From: Oscillospiraceae bacterium
GTDB lineage: Bacteria > Bacillota_A > Clostridia > Oscillospirales > Oscillospiraceae
Direction of reading: 5' to 3'
Length of the DNA stretch: 64,000 nt
NCBI GenBank assembly: GCA_017459865.1
Contig: JAFUCD010000004.1
Coordinates: forward strand, 1-64,000
The notes beneath the pieces are model-generated. The model did not search any database. It saw nothing but the letters and a program-made list of their open reading frames with translations, and was not told the origin of the DNA. Made by a program: the position numbers and the translations under genes. How positions within the stretch are numbered: the stretch's first letter is position 1; each line of letters opens with the position of its first letter. Shown here piece by piece: positions 1-8,021 of this stretch.

Positions 1-6
1 ACCCCG

Positions 7-30
7 TAGGGCGGCCACCCGTGGGCCGCC
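7..30. repeat. Short palindromic GC-rich repeat at left edge
   Basis: A GGCGGCC arm and a GGCCGCC arm face each other around a short loop, forming a small palindrome. It resembles the arms of the larger inverted repeat at 307-375 (TAGGGGCGG-type core), so it is probably another member of the same dispersed palindromic family. No coding potential is apparent. Confidence 0.5.
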
Positions 31-214
31 GCTTCCGCCGGACACACGGCGAGGCACAGGTCCCCGTCCTGATGCTTTTTTGACTGAAGCGTCAAGAATG
101 AATGGTGAATCATTGTGGTGTCGCTTCGCGACGGATCGGATTTGGGCGGTCTCGGAAGACCGATGCGGATTCGCCTTAGTACGGCAAGGGGCTGTAGTGC
201 CTACTGCGGGGAAC

Positions 215-248
215 GGATTGCCACGTCGCTTGCGCTCCTCGCAATGAC
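215..248. repeat. Dispersed repeat of the GTCATTGCGAGGAGCG type
   Basis: Read on the minus strand this begins GTCATTGCGAGGAGCG and ends GGCAATCC. That unit is a widespread intergenic palindromic repeat in many bacterial genomes (known from memory, not checked). It lies in a 590-base stretch without a convincing gene. An open frame at 115-447 crosses the repeats and is not credible as a gene. Confidence 0.6.
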
Positions 249-306
249 AAATCTTGAGATCGTGCGGATTCGCCGGGGTGTGGTGCGTATCCGGGCGCAT
301 GCCGCG

Positions 307-375
307 CGGGCGGATGGTATCCGCCCCTACACGGTATGCGTTGGTGCTCCTGTAGGGGCGGATATCATCCGCCCG
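307..375. repeat. Long near-perfect inverted repeat, each arm itself palindromic
   Basis: Arms at 307-331 and 351-375 are reverse complements at 24 of 25 positions, separated by 19 bases. Each arm contains GGGCGGAT facing ATCCGCCC, so each can fold alone or with the other. The arms end in CCCCTACA/TGTAGGGG. This looks like a REP/MITE-like element; no transposase is adjacent. The rest of 1-509 holds no gene that I can support. Confidence 0.7.
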
Positions 376-509
376 CCTCCTGCGTTTCCTGCCAAACAAA
401 CGGGATACTCTGCCTTCCCCCGACCGCGGGGGAAGGCATTTCTTTGACATAGATTGTGCGCTTCCCCTGCGGTGCGTATCCGGGTGCGCGCCGCCGCGTC
501 AAATGGTCG

Positions 510-538
510 TTGACATCCGTCGCGTTTGCCGCTAAACT
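510..538 (+). promoter_or_regulatory. Promoter of the LUD-domain gene
   Basis: A perfect -35 box TTGACA (510-515) and a -10 box TAAACT (533-538) are separated by 17 bases. The AGGAGGT-like ribosome site follows at 578-583 and the ATG at 591. Confidence 0.75.
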
Positions 539-590
539 GATATCGATCGGATACAACCAAACCAGGATTTCGGAAACGGAGGTACACACC

Positions 591-1220
591 ATGGATCCCA
601 ATGTCATCAAACGCAATGATCTCCTCGCACAGACCGTGATCAAGGGGCTGCAGTCGCGCAACATGTCCGGCTACTACGCCGCCGACCGGGAGGAGGCGTG
701 TCAGATCGCGCTCTCGCTGATCCCGGAGGGCAGCTCCGCCACGATGGGCGGCGGCATGAGCGTGTTCGAGATCGGGCTCGTCGACGCGCTGAAGGCCGGA
801 AACTACAACTTCATCGACCGCGCGGATTTTGCCGATCCGCACGAGAGCGCCCGCGCCGCCTTTGACGCGGACGTGTTCCTCGCCAGCTGCAACGCCATCA
901 CGAACGACGGCGTGCTCGTGAACATCGACGGCAACGCCAACCGCGTCTCCGCCATCGCGCACGGCCCGAAGAAGGTCATCTTCATCGTGGGCATGAACAA
1001 GGTTTGCAATGACGTCGACGGCGCGATGAAACGCGCCCGCAACGTCGCCGCCACGACGAACGCCCAGCGCTTCGGGCTCTCCACGCCCTGCGCGAAGACC
1101 GGCGCTTGCTTCAACTGCAAGTCGCCCGACACGATCTGCTGCCAGTTCCTCATCACGCGCTTTTCCCGCCACACCGACCGCATCCATGTGATCCTTGTGA
1201 ACGACACGCTCGGTTTTTAA
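591..1220 (+). CDS. LUD-domain (DUF162/LutC-like) protein
   Basis: A 209-residue protein of the LUD family, related to LutC of the LutABC lactate-oxidation system. The start is the ATG at 591 because GGAGGT lies at 578-583; the open frame extends further upstream but without a ribosome site. The GGG-x-S segment (TMGGGMSVFEIG) is the typical LUD loop. The C-terminal part carries a cysteine cluster (PCAKTGACFNCKSPDTICC) common in stand-alone clostridial LUD proteins and possibly metal-binding. No lutA or lutB lies beside it, so the role in lactate use is uncertain. It has its own promoter and is monocistronic. Confidence 0.85.
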   Translation: MDPNVIKRNDLLAQTVIKGLQSRNMSGYYAADREEACQIALSLIPEGSSATMGGGMSVFEIGLVDALKAGNYNFIDRADFADPHESARAAFDADVFLASCNAITNDGVLVNIDGNANRVSAIAHGPKKVIFIVGMNKVCNDVDGAMKRARNVAATTNAQRFGLSTPCAKTGACFNCKSPDTICCQFLITRFSRHTDRIHVILVNDTLGF

Positions 1221-1251
1221 GGTTTTTTATGCGCGCGGCAATGAAAAACCG

Positions 1252-1280
1252 TTGACGCAGCAGCCTTTTCCCGGTATAAT
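1252..1280 (+). promoter_or_regulatory. Promoter of the secreted tyrosine phosphatase gene
   Basis: TTGACG (1252-1257) and a consensus TATAAT (1275-1280) are separated by 17 bases, giving a strong sigma-A-type promoter. The leader to the TTG start at 1367 is about 80 bases. Confidence 0.75.
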
Positions 1281-1366
1281 AGGACTGTTACAGATCGAGG
1301 TGGCTGTCACCCGAATATCATCAAACGCGCATTGCCGCCCGCCCGGGCGGGAGAGGAGGAAAACAT

Positions 1367-2314
1367 TTGAAAACCAGAAGATCACTCAGCGTCGTTCTCT
1401 GCCTGATCCTCGTTTTCACGTTCCTGCTGAGCTCGGTCTCCTTCGCTGTGGAGATCCCGAGCGCCGAAGAGCAGGCTGCGGCAAACGATCATCACGCGCT
1501 CGGTCTCACCGGCGTGGAGAACGCCCGCGACATCGGCGGCTACTACACCGCCGACGGCCAGTATCGGGTCAAGACCGGTCTGCTGCTGCGCACCGGCAAC
1601 CTGCACGAGGCGACCGACGCCGACATCCAGAAGCTGCAGGACCTCGGCGTGAGCAAGGTCATCGACCTGCGCATGACCTATGAGGTCGCGCTTGCGAAGA
1701 ACCAGGACGTGCCCGGCGCGGAGTACATCCACATCTCCCCGATGTTCATCCCGAACCTGCTCGTCATGAGCACGGACGACTGGATGGCGATCCTGCGCGC
1801 GATGAAGACCGGCGTCATGGACACCTACATGGCCAACATGTATCGCCAGCTCGTGCAGGACCCCGTCGCGATCAAGGCGACCAAGCAGTTCTTCCAGGAG
1901 GTCCTTGAGGCTGACGGCGCGCCCATCGTATGGCACTGCAAGGACGGCAAGGACCGCACCGGCATCATGGCAACGCTCCTGCTCGCGGCGCTCGGCTGCG
2001 ACGAGGACGTGATGCGCGCCGAGTACCTGAACACGAACTACTTCAAGGCCGAGGCCCGCCAGAGCGCCTACGACCAGGCCTACAAGCTCACCCGCAGCAA
2101 GCTGATCGCCTCCGAATTCATGAAGTACAAGGGCGTCAGCATCGAGTGGTTCGAGATCGCGCTGAACGTCATGCATCGTCAGGGCACGATCGAGGACTAT
2201 CTGCGCAACGTCATCGGTCTGACGGACGACGACTTTGCCACCCTGCGCGCCACGTATCTGGAGCCCGTCGCAGCGGAAGCTGCGCCTGACGCCGCGCTCC
2301 TGCCCGCTGCGTAA
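1367..2314 (+). CDS. Secreted protein-tyrosine phosphatase (Y_phosphatase3 type)
   Basis: A 315-residue protein with a signal peptide (residues 1-27) that should be exported. The family fold is shown by NARDIGG (52-58), equivalent to the conserved N-x-RD-x-GG, and by the catalytic P-loop HCKDGKDRTG (190-199), with Cys191 as nucleophile and Arg197 binding phosphate. These proteins dephosphorylate tyrosine or lipid phosphate esters; the substrate cannot be read from sequence. The start codon is TTG at 1367 with GAGGAGGA just upstream. The C-terminus is Ala/Pro-rich. It is monocistronic, between its own promoter and terminator. Confidence 0.85.
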   Translation: MKTRRSLSVVLCLILVFTFLLSSVSFAVEIPSAEEQAAANDHHALGLTGVENARDIGGYYTADGQYRVKTGLLLRTGNLHEATDADIQKLQDLGVSKVIDLRMTYEVALAKNQDVPGAEYIHISPMFIPNLLVMSTDDWMAILRAMKTGVMDTYMANMYRQLVQDPVAIKATKQFFQEVLEADGAPIVWHCKDGKDRTGIMATLLLAALGCDEDVMRAEYLNTNYFKAEARQSAYDQAYKLTRSKLIASEFMKYKGVSIEWFEIALNVMHRQGTIEDYLRNVIGLTDDDFATLRATYLEPVAAEAAPDAALLPAA

Positions 2315-2328
2315 ACGACACAATCCGC

Positions 2329-2375
2329 AATCACTGTCTCCGATCAAACACCGGTCGGAGACAGTGATTTTTTTA
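2329..2375 (+). terminator. Intrinsic terminator after the phosphatase gene
   Basis: ATCACTGTCTCCGA pairs with TCGGAGACAGTGAT around a short loop and is followed by a run of seven T. Confidence 0.9.
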
Positions 2376-2400
2376 TCACCCTAAAAATCAACCATCGTGC

Positions 2401-2429
2401 TTGCAATCAACACCTCGTCTTGTTATACT
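2401..2429 (+). promoter_or_regulatory. Promoter of the SGNH hydrolase gene
   Basis: TTGCAA (2401-2406) and TATACT (2424-2429) lie 17 bases apart, about 45 bases before the ATG at 2475. Confidence 0.7.
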
Positions 2430-2474
2430 GGTTCCGATATTCCAGATTTTACATGAGATGGAGATGAGGTCGGA

Positions 2475-3764
2475 ATGAAACGAATCATGACCGTGCTTTT
2501 GGCAGCTGTGCTGCTGTGCGCCTGCCTCGGCGCCATGCCCGCCGCCGCGTACACGCAGCAGCAATGGGTCAGCGCATGGAGCACCAGCCCCGTGGATGCG
2601 AGCCTGTCCGAGCTCGGCGCGCTCTCCGGCGTCAGCGTGCCGGTGGCGAATGTGACGTCCCGCGTCGTGATCCGCCCCGCGATCTCGGGTGATCGTGTGC
2701 GGCTGGTGTTTTCCAATGAGCACAGCGCCCTGCCGCTCGTGATCTCCGCCTGCACGGTGGGACGCTCGGTCTCGGGCGAGGCGGCTGTCGCGCCCGGCTC
2801 GCTGCGCACGGTGCGCTTCCGCGGTCTCGGCAGCACGATCATCCCCGCCGGCAAGACGGTCACGTCCGATCCGGTCTGCATGCGCGTCGAGGCGGACGAA
2901 CCGCTCGCCGTCTCAACCTATTATCGCGGCCTCTCCGCCATGCGCACGATCGGGCTCTTCGGCGGAAAGAGCTTCGCCGCCGTCGGCAACCGGACGTACA
3001 GCGCGGTCATGCCTGCGGCGCTGCCGCTGAGCTTCACGGCGGACAGCGGCACATACGACATCATCCCCGCGCTCAAGGAGGTCGACGTGCGCACCGCGGA
3101 GCCCGGCGCGGGCGTATGCGTCGTGTTCGGCGACTCCACCGTCACGAACGAGATCCCGCGCATGCTTGCCGCCCGCCTGCGCGCCGAAGGCATCACGAAC
3201 GTGAGCGTCACACAGGCCGCCATCAAGGGCAACCGGCTGAGCTATGACGGCGTGGGCAAGCTCGCGACGATCACCGGGCGCGCGGGCGTCGACCGCTTTG
3301 CCACCGATGTGCTCGACCAGCCCGGCGTCACGTCCGTCATCGTAAAGATCGGCGCGAACGATGTGATCCACCCGCAGCTCGACAGCAAAAAGGGCACGGC
3401 GCCCTATGCAAGCTTCGAGCAGCTCACCGCGGACTATACGCGGCTCGCGGAGCTGGCGCACGCGCGCGGCGTGAAGGTGTATTTCGCCGAGCTCACGCCG
3501 TGGAAGGGCTACACGCGCAACCTCTTCGGTATCATGGGCGACGACATCGTCTGGACGCCGGAGATCGACACGCTGCGTGTGCAGCTCAACGACTGGATGC
3601 GGTCCGAGGCCTGTCCGGCGGACGGCGTCGTGTTCTTCCCGGCGCTCGCCGATCCCGCGGACCCCGATGCGCTGCTCGGCGCTTACACCACGGACGGCGT
3701 GCATTTCACCGACGCCGGCGCGCAGCTGGTCGCCGACACGATCCCGTCGGAGTGGTTTCGATGA
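2475..3764 (+). CDS. Secreted SGNH/GDSL-family hydrolase
   Basis: A 429-residue protein with a signal peptide (about 1-25). The catalytic half carries block I GDS (219-221, Ser221 nucleophile), a GAND block (293-296) and the C-terminal DGVH (407-410, Asp and His of the triad). The first 200 residues form a beta-rich module of the kind that precedes SGNH domains in secreted lipases and carbohydrate esterases. It probably removes acyl groups outside the cell; the substrate is not evident. The TGA overlaps the ATG of the next small gene (ATGA at 3761-3764), so the two are likely translationally coupled. Confidence 0.85.
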   Translation: MKRIMTVLLAAVLLCACLGAMPAAAYTQQQWVSAWSTSPVDASLSELGALSGVSVPVANVTSRVVIRPAISGDRVRLVFSNEHSALPLVISACTVGRSVSGEAAVAPGSLRTVRFRGLGSTIIPAGKTVTSDPVCMRVEADEPLAVSTYYRGLSAMRTIGLFGGKSFAAVGNRTYSAVMPAALPLSFTADSGTYDIIPALKEVDVRTAEPGAGVCVVFGDSTVTNEIPRMLAARLRAEGITNVSVTQAAIKGNRLSYDGVGKLATITGRAGVDRFATDVLDQPGVTSVIVKIGANDVIHPQLDSKKGTAPYASFEQLTADYTRLAELAHARGVKVYFAELTPWKGYTRNLFGIMGDDIVWTPEIDTLRVQLNDWMRSEACPADGVVFFPALADPADPDALLGAYTTDGVHFTDAGAQLVADTIPSEWFR

Positions 3765-3940
3765 ATATGCCGCAGCTGCCGCCTGAGGCGCTGGAGGATC
3801 TCTGCCGCTACATCGGCGAATACGGCTGGGAGGCGAAGCTCGCCGCAAGGCTGCTGCGCCTCCGCTACGGCGTGACGCTCAGCCCGCTGGACGCGCAGTA
3901 TCTCTACGCCGTCGAAATGCGGCGCCGGGCATACGAATAA
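3761..3940 (+). CDS. Small helical protein coupled to the SGNH hydrolase
   Basis: A 59-residue protein whose ATG overlaps the stop of the hydrolase in an ATGA junction. It is predicted mostly helical, rich in Leu, Arg and Tyr, with no signal peptide, membrane segment or cysteine. I do not recognise a family. It ends just before a strong terminator, so it is the last gene of a two-gene unit. The function is unknown; the coupling suggests equimolar production with the exported hydrolase, although this protein itself appears cytosolic. Confidence 0.6.
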   Translation: MNMPQLPPEALEDLCRYIGEYGWEAKLAARLLRLRYGVTLSPLDAQYLYAVEMRRRAYE

Positions 3941-3944
3941 CAGA

Positions 3945-3991
3945 GCAGGGCGTCTGCGAAGCACATCGCAGACGCCCTGCCCGTTTTTTTT
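3945..3991 (+). terminator. Intrinsic terminator after the SGNH unit
   Basis: GCAGGGCGTCTGCGA pairs perfectly with TCGCAGACGCCCTGC and a run of eight T follows. On the opposite strand the hairpin lacks a T run, so it acts mainly on the plus strand. Confidence 0.9.
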
Positions 3992-3999
3992 CAAGCTTT

Positions 4000-4488
4000 T
4001 CAAAACAGATATTTCCGGCTCAGAAACGCCGCCTTTTCCACGCGGAGGCAGACCGCGTCCGGCTGCTCCGCGGTGCGGACAAAGCCCATCCGCTCCAGCG
4101 CCTCCAGCAGCCGCCCGTGCGACACGCCGACCCGGGCGGTCACGCGCGCAAGGCCCAGCTCCAGAAACGCGCGGTCGAGCATCCGCTGCGCGACATAGGT
4201 CGCGGTGCGGAGCGCATTGTAGTTCACCTCGCACAGCAGCAGACTGAGCTCCGCCTCATCCTCCGGCGCGCCGCCCCGCCGCAGCCCCGCGAGCCCTACC
4301 GGCGTTTCATACACCGTCACGAGACAATCCAGCCGCCCCGGCTCCGCCGCGCATCGGTCGAACCACGCGCGCACCTGCTCGGGCGCCGTCGGCAGATCGT
4401 TCGGCGTCACCGCGCCCGCCGTGCGTCCGACCCAGCGCTCCACCAGCGGCAGATGGCGCCGCTGCAGCCGCTCCGTCCAGATGTCCAA
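4000..4488 (-). CDS. GNAT-like N-acetyltransferase
   Basis: A 162-residue protein with the overall pattern of the GNAT fold as in RimJ/RimL-like enzymes: an N-terminal T-x-RL-x-RR start, a central strand (AELSLLLCEVNYNALRTATY) where the acetyl-CoA loop would be, and a C-terminal ALERMGFVRTAE segment typical of the end of the fold. The substrate is unknown. It is the last gene of a three-gene unit after glycerate kinase and pyruvate kinase; only 25 bases separate it from pyk. A classical Q/R-x-x-G-x-G/A acetyl-CoA loop is not clear, which limits confidence. Confidence 0.65.
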   Translation of the reverse strand: MDIWTERLQRRHLPLVERWVGRTAGAVTPNDLPTAPEQVRAWFDRCAAEPGRLDCLVTVYETPVGLAGLRRGGAPEDEAELSLLLCEVNYNALRTATYVAQRMLDRAFLELGLARVTARVGVSHGRLLEALERMGFVRTAEQPDAVCLRVEKAAFLSRKYLF

Positions 4489-4513
4489 GACGATCTTCCT
4501 CTCTTCCGCCGGA

Positions 4514-5929
4514 TCAGCTCACGGTCTCGATGCTGATCATGTTGGTGGTGCCGCTCTCGCCGCTGGTATTGCCGCCGGTCATGACGATGGTCTCGCCGGG
4601 CTGCAGACGCATCACGTCCCGCGCCGCGCGCAGGGCATAGAAATTCAGCACCTCCATGTTCGGGAACTGCTCGGTCAGGATCGGCAGCACGCCCCAGGAG
4701 AGCGCGAGCTTATACCACACCTTTTTGCTGGTCGCCATGCCGAGGATGTCCGTCGGCGCGCGGAAGCGCGAGACCATGCGCACCGTGAGCCCGCTGATGG
4801 AGGTCACGACGATGGCGCGGGCGTTTAAGTCGATCGCCATGGTGCACGCCGCGTGGGAGATGGCGTCGACGCGATTGCGGATGACAAAATTCTCGGTGTG
4901 AAAGCGCGCCTTGTAGTCGATGTGCCGCTCGGTCTCCTCGGCGATCTCGCCCATGACGCGCACGGCGTCCACCGGGTACTTGCCCGCGGCGGACTCGCCG
5001 GAGAGCATGATCGCGCTGGTGCCGTCATAGACCGCGTTTGCCACGTCGCTGATCTCCGCGCGCGTGGGGCGGGGGTTTAAGATCATGCTCTCGAGCATCT
5101 CCGTCGCCGTGATGACGCGGCGGCCCAGCAGGCGGCACTTCGTGATGAGATACTTCTGGATGGCGGGCAGCTCCGCGAACGGCACCTCCACGCCGAGATC
5201 GCCGCGCGCGACCATGATGCCCTCGCAGGCGGAGCAGATCTCCTCGATGTTGTCCACGCCGGACTGGTTTTCGATCTTTGCGATCACATCGATCTGCTCC
5301 CCGCCGTTTTCGCGCAGGAAGCCCTTGAGATCCAGCAGATCCTGTTTGCAGGAGACGAAGGACGCGGCGACAAAGTCCACGCCGTTTCGGATGCCGAACA
5401 GCAGATCCGCCTTGTCCTGCTCGCTCAAATAGACCTGCCGCATGACCTTGCCGGGAAAGCTCATGCTCTTGCGGTCGCTGAGGACGCCGCCGGTGACGAC
5501 CCGGCAGCGGATCTCGGTGTCTTCGATCTCCTTCACTTCAAAGATCACAAGGCCGTTGTTCACGAGCACGCGGTCGCCGACCGCGAGATCCTCCGCGAGC
5601 CCCGCGTAGCTCACGGAGACGATGTGTTCATCCCCCTCCACCTCGCGGGTGGTGAAGGTGAAGTCGTCGCCGTCCTGCAGCGTGATCTTCCCGTCGCGGA
5701 AGGTGCGGATGCGGTACTCCGGGCCCTTGGTATCGAGCATGATGGCGATGGGGAGGTTCAATTCCTCGCGCACGGCCTTGATCATGTCGATCTTTTTCTG
5801 ATGCTCCTCGTGCGTGCCGTGGGAAAAGTTGAGCCGGGCGACGTTGAGTCCCTGCAGGCACATGGCCCGGAAGATCTCCGGGCTTTCGCTGGCGGGACCG
5901 ATGGTGCAGATGATCTTGGTTTTTCTCAT
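4514..5929 (-). CDS. pyk: Pyruvate kinase
   Basis: A 471-residue enzyme of normal length for the short bacterial form, without the extra C-terminal phosphotransfer domain of Bacillus Pyk. It converts phosphoenolpyruvate and ADP to pyruvate and ATP. Family motifs are visible: KIICTIGPAS at the start, RLNFSHG (substrate arginine), MLDTKGPE, VAKIENQSG, VARGDLGVEV, and the MLESMI helix. The helix is preceded by ITATE where many homologues read VATQ, a mild variation. The start overlaps the stop of the glycerate kinase gene (ATGA, 5926-5929), indicating translational coupling. Cytosolic; the terminal step of glycolysis. Confidence 0.95.
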   Translation of the reverse strand: MRKTKIICTIGPASESPEIFRAMCLQGLNVARLNFSHGTHEEHQKKIDMIKAVREELNLPIAIMLDTKGPEYRIRTFRDGKITLQDGDDFTFTTREVEGDEHIVSVSYAGLAEDLAVGDRVLVNNGLVIFEVKEIEDTEIRCRVVTGGVLSDRKSMSFPGKVMRQVYLSEQDKADLLFGIRNGVDFVAASFVSCKQDLLDLKGFLRENGGEQIDVIAKIENQSGVDNIEEICSACEGIMVARGDLGVEVPFAELPAIQKYLITKCRLLGRRVITATEMLESMILNPRPTRAEISDVANAVYDGTSAIMLSGESAAGKYPVDAVRVMGEIAEETERHIDYKARFHTENFVIRNRVDAISHAACTMAIDLNARAIVVTSISGLTVRMVSRFRAPTDILGMATSKKVWYKLALSWGVLPILTEQFPNMEVLNFYALRAARDVMRLQPGETIVMTGGNTSGESGTTNMISIETVS

Positions 5930-7086
5930 GATGGTTCACCTTCCTCTCTCCGCCGGATCGCCAGCAGACGGAATACCTGCTCGGCGGTGTCCGCCATATT
6001 CCTGTATGCGTTTGCGGGATCCATCGCCTCCGGGAGCGTCACGACGCCGCGCAGGATGGGGAAAAAGGCGTCGATGCCGTGCGCGTTGCAGGCTTTCGCG
6101 TCCGGCGTGACGGACCCGGCAAAGGCGATCACGGGCTTGCCGTGCTTTTTGGCGATCCCGGCCACGCCGACGGGCGCCTTGCCCATGACGGTCTGTCCGT
6201 CCAGCCTGCCCTCGCCGGTGACGACGACGTCCGCGTCCTTCACGAAGTCCTCCAGCCGCGTCTCCTCCAGCACGATCTTGATGCCGGATTCCAGCGTCGC
6301 GTTTGTAAAGCTCAAAAACGCGAAGCCGAGTCCGCCGGCCGCGCCGGTGCCCGGGACCTCCGGGTCTGCGGCGGGATTGACGCCGCGCGCAAGCGCCGCA
6401 TAGTTTTGCAGCCACGCGTCCATCTGCCGGATCAGGGCGGGCGACGCGCCCTTCTGCGGGCCGTAGACGGCGCTGGCGCCTTTTTCTCCGCAGAGCGGAT
6501 TCGTCACGTCGCAGGCGATGCGGAACGTGCATGCCTCCAGCTCCGGGATCACGCCGTCCGTCGTGATCGAGGCCAGCTCCTCCAGCCCCCGCGCGCCGAA
6601 AGAGACCTGCTCGCCCGCCGCGTTCAGCAGCCCGAAGCCCAGCGCCTGGAGCATGCCGACGCCGCCGTCGTTGGTGGCGCTGCCGCCGATGCCGACGATG
6701 AAATGCCGGCACCCCTTGCCGATGGCGTCGCGGAGCATCTCGCCCACGCCGTAGGTCGTGGTGTACAGGGGATCGCGCCGCGTGTCCTCCACCAGCGTGA
6801 TGCCCGCCGCGGCGGACATTTCCACGATGGCGGTGACGCCGTCCGGCAGGATGCCGTACCGGGCGTCCAGCGGCTTTCCGAGCGGCCCGGTGACCCTGAC
6901 CGTTTGGAGCGCGCCGCCCATGCCGATGGTCAGCGCCTCCACAGTACCCTCGCCGCCGTCTGCCAGCGGCCGCACCAGAACAACCGCGTCCGGGTCTGCG
7001 CGGAGGATGCCCTCGCGGATGGCGTCGCCGGCCTGCAAAGACGTGAGACTGCCCTTCAGGGAATCGATCGCGATGACTGCTTTCAT
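5926..7086 (-). CDS. glxK: Glycerate kinase (GlxK/GarK family)
   Basis: A 386-residue enzyme of the GarK/GlxK family, which phosphorylates D-glycerate with ATP, usually to 2-phosphoglycerate. The N-terminus (MKAVIAIDSLKGSLTS), RPLADGGEGTVEAL, the glycine-rich GIGGSATNDGG and VVTGEGRLDGQ-T are strong family signatures. Its product enters lower glycolysis two steps above pyruvate kinase, which is the next, overlapping gene, so glycerate would be converted through enolase and Pyk to pyruvate. A -10-like TAAACT lies upstream. No other glycerate or galactarate genes are adjacent. Confidence 0.92.
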   Translation of the reverse strand: MKAVIAIDSLKGSLTSLQAGDAIREGILRADPDAVVLVRPLADGGEGTVEALTIGMGGALQTVRVTGPLGKPLDARYGILPDGVTAIVEMSAAAGITLVEDTRRDPLYTTTYGVGEMLRDAIGKGCRHFIVGIGGSATNDGGVGMLQALGFGLLNAAGEQVSFGARGLEELASITTDGVIPELEACTFRIACDVTNPLCGEKGASAVYGPQKGASPALIRQMDAWLQNYAALARGVNPAADPEVPGTGAAGGLGFAFLSFTNATLESGIKIVLEETRLEDFVKDADVVVTGEGRLDGQTVMGKAPVGVAGIAKKHGKPVIAFAGSVTPDAKACNAHGIDAFFPILRGVVTLPEAMDPANAYRNMADTAEQVFRLLAIRRREEGEPS

Positions 7087-7131
7087 GCTGCGTTTACCCC
7101 TCCTTTTCCTTTTCCGGGATGTGCTGCGTAA

Positions 7132-7160
7132 AGTTTACCACATAATCTCCGAACACGAAA
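7132..7160 (-). promoter_or_regulatory. Candidate promoter of the glxK-pyk-GNAT unit
   Basis: On the minus strand TTTCGT (7155-7160) and TAAACT (7132-7137) are 17 bases apart, about 45 bases before the glxK start. The -35 box is poor, but the -10 hexamer matches other promoters in this window. Confidence 0.45.
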
Positions 7161-7177
7161 TGCCTAATCATGAAATC

Positions 7178-7216
7178 GAGGCAAAACCTTGTGTTGTCAA
7201 CGCAAAGCTTTGCCTC
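7178..7216. repeat. Inverted repeat between tRNA-Leu and glxK
   Basis: GAGGCAAA (7178-7185) faces TTTGCCTC (7209-7216) across 23 bases. The loop includes a TTGACA-like hexamer on the minus strand. It could be an operator for glxK or part of the tRNA 3-prime processing region. No T run follows, so it is not a standard terminator. Confidence 0.4.
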
Positions 7217-7228
7217 TGAATTTCTGAA

Positions 7229-7316
7229 TGGTGCCGCCAGCGGGGATCGAACCCGCACGAGCGTGAAGCTCACGAGATTTTAAGTCTCGGGTGTCTACCA
7301 GTTCCACCATGGCGGC
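7229..7316 (-). tRNA. tRNA-Leu (anticodon UAA)
   Basis: The minus strand folds as a class II tRNA: the acceptor strand GCCGCCA pairs with TGGCGGC, the anticodon stem CGAGA/TCTCG encloses the loop CTTAAAA with anticodon TAA, there is a long variable arm, and the T arm GCGGG-TTCGATC-CCCGC is canonical. The 3-prime ACCA is encoded. The variable arm and UAA anticodon identify leucine. Confidence 0.97.
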
Positions 7317-7336
7317 ATATTGTTTTGTGCGCTCCT

Positions 7337-7366
7337 AGCTTACCACCTTGCGGCACGCCGTGTCAA
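7337..7366 (-). promoter_or_regulatory. Promoter of tRNA-Leu
   Basis: On the minus strand TTGACA (7361-7366) and TAAGCT (7337-7342) are 18 bases apart, about 20 bases before the mature tRNA. The promoter sits inside an inverted repeat (CCACCTTGCGGC near 7343 and GCCGCAAGTGG near 7381) that may also end the upstream transcript. Confidence 0.65.
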
Positions 7367-7393
7367 GCGCGCCGCAAGTGGTTTGCGTGGGTT

Positions 7394-7792
7394 TTACCTG
7401 CCGTGCTTCTCCTTCGGCTGCTCGCGCTCGCCGCGCAGCACGGCGTTTTCCGCGCGCAGCGCGTCCACCGAGGCCTGCAGCGCCGCGATCTGCTCCTGCA
7501 GAGGCGCGAGCTGCTTTTTCATCTCCCGGGCGACGGCGGAGCGATAGAAGCGGTATTGGCTCACGCTGTGTACGGCCGCGCTGACCGCCACCGCGCCGAT
7601 CGCCGCCGCGGCGATGCGGCGCGTCTTCGGGGTGTCAAGCTTTTTGATCGCCTGCACGGCGAGCCTTTTGTTCACCTTCACGGGCTTGTCGCTGCGCAGG
7701 TCGATGTCCAGAATGCCCGTCTCGACCGGCGCGGCGCCGCGCACGGCCTTGGCAAGCCCCATTGCGGACTGCAGCTGCTTCACGTTCTTCAT
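7394..7792 (-). CDS. Membrane-anchored coiled-coil protein of unknown function
   Basis: A 132-residue protein that I do not recognise. The N-terminal half is basic, with KVNKRLAVQAIKKLDTPKTRR just before one hydrophobic segment (about 58-78, AAAAIGAVAVSAAVHSVS). After it comes a heptad-like coiled coil (about 88-122, QLAPLQEQIAALQASVDALRAEN) and a charged end. It is therefore a single-pass or membrane-associated protein with an oligomerising tail. AGGAGG lies 9 bases before the ATG. It stands alone between tRNA-Leu and the divergent phosphate transporter gene. Confidence 0.65.
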   Translation of the reverse strand: MKNVKQLQSAMGLAKAVRGAAPVETGILDIDLRSDKPVKVNKRLAVQAIKKLDTPKTRRIAAAAIGAVAVSAAVHSVSQYRFYRSAVAREMKKQLAPLQEQIAALQASVDALRAENAVLRGEREQPKEKHGR

Positions 7793-8021
7793 GATCTCGA
7801 TCCTCCTGGCGTTCTGATGAGGCTATTATACCGTCCCGCAGAAGCCTGCGCAAGCGTCGATTTTCGACCATTTCTCCCGAAAAACCTGAATATTCCCGAA
7901 AATGCTCGTCTGTTTACAATTTGTTCATATTTCGGGCGCGATTTCAGACTAAAATAGCATCAGTTGTTGTGCTCCTTCGCCTCCTGCCGGAGGCGTTCAA
8001 GAACCATCGGGAGGATACATT

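Noticed and set aside
115..447. Possible 110-residue gene in the left intergenic region
   Set aside because: It runs through three palindromic repeats, lacks a ribosome site and encodes no recognisable sequence.
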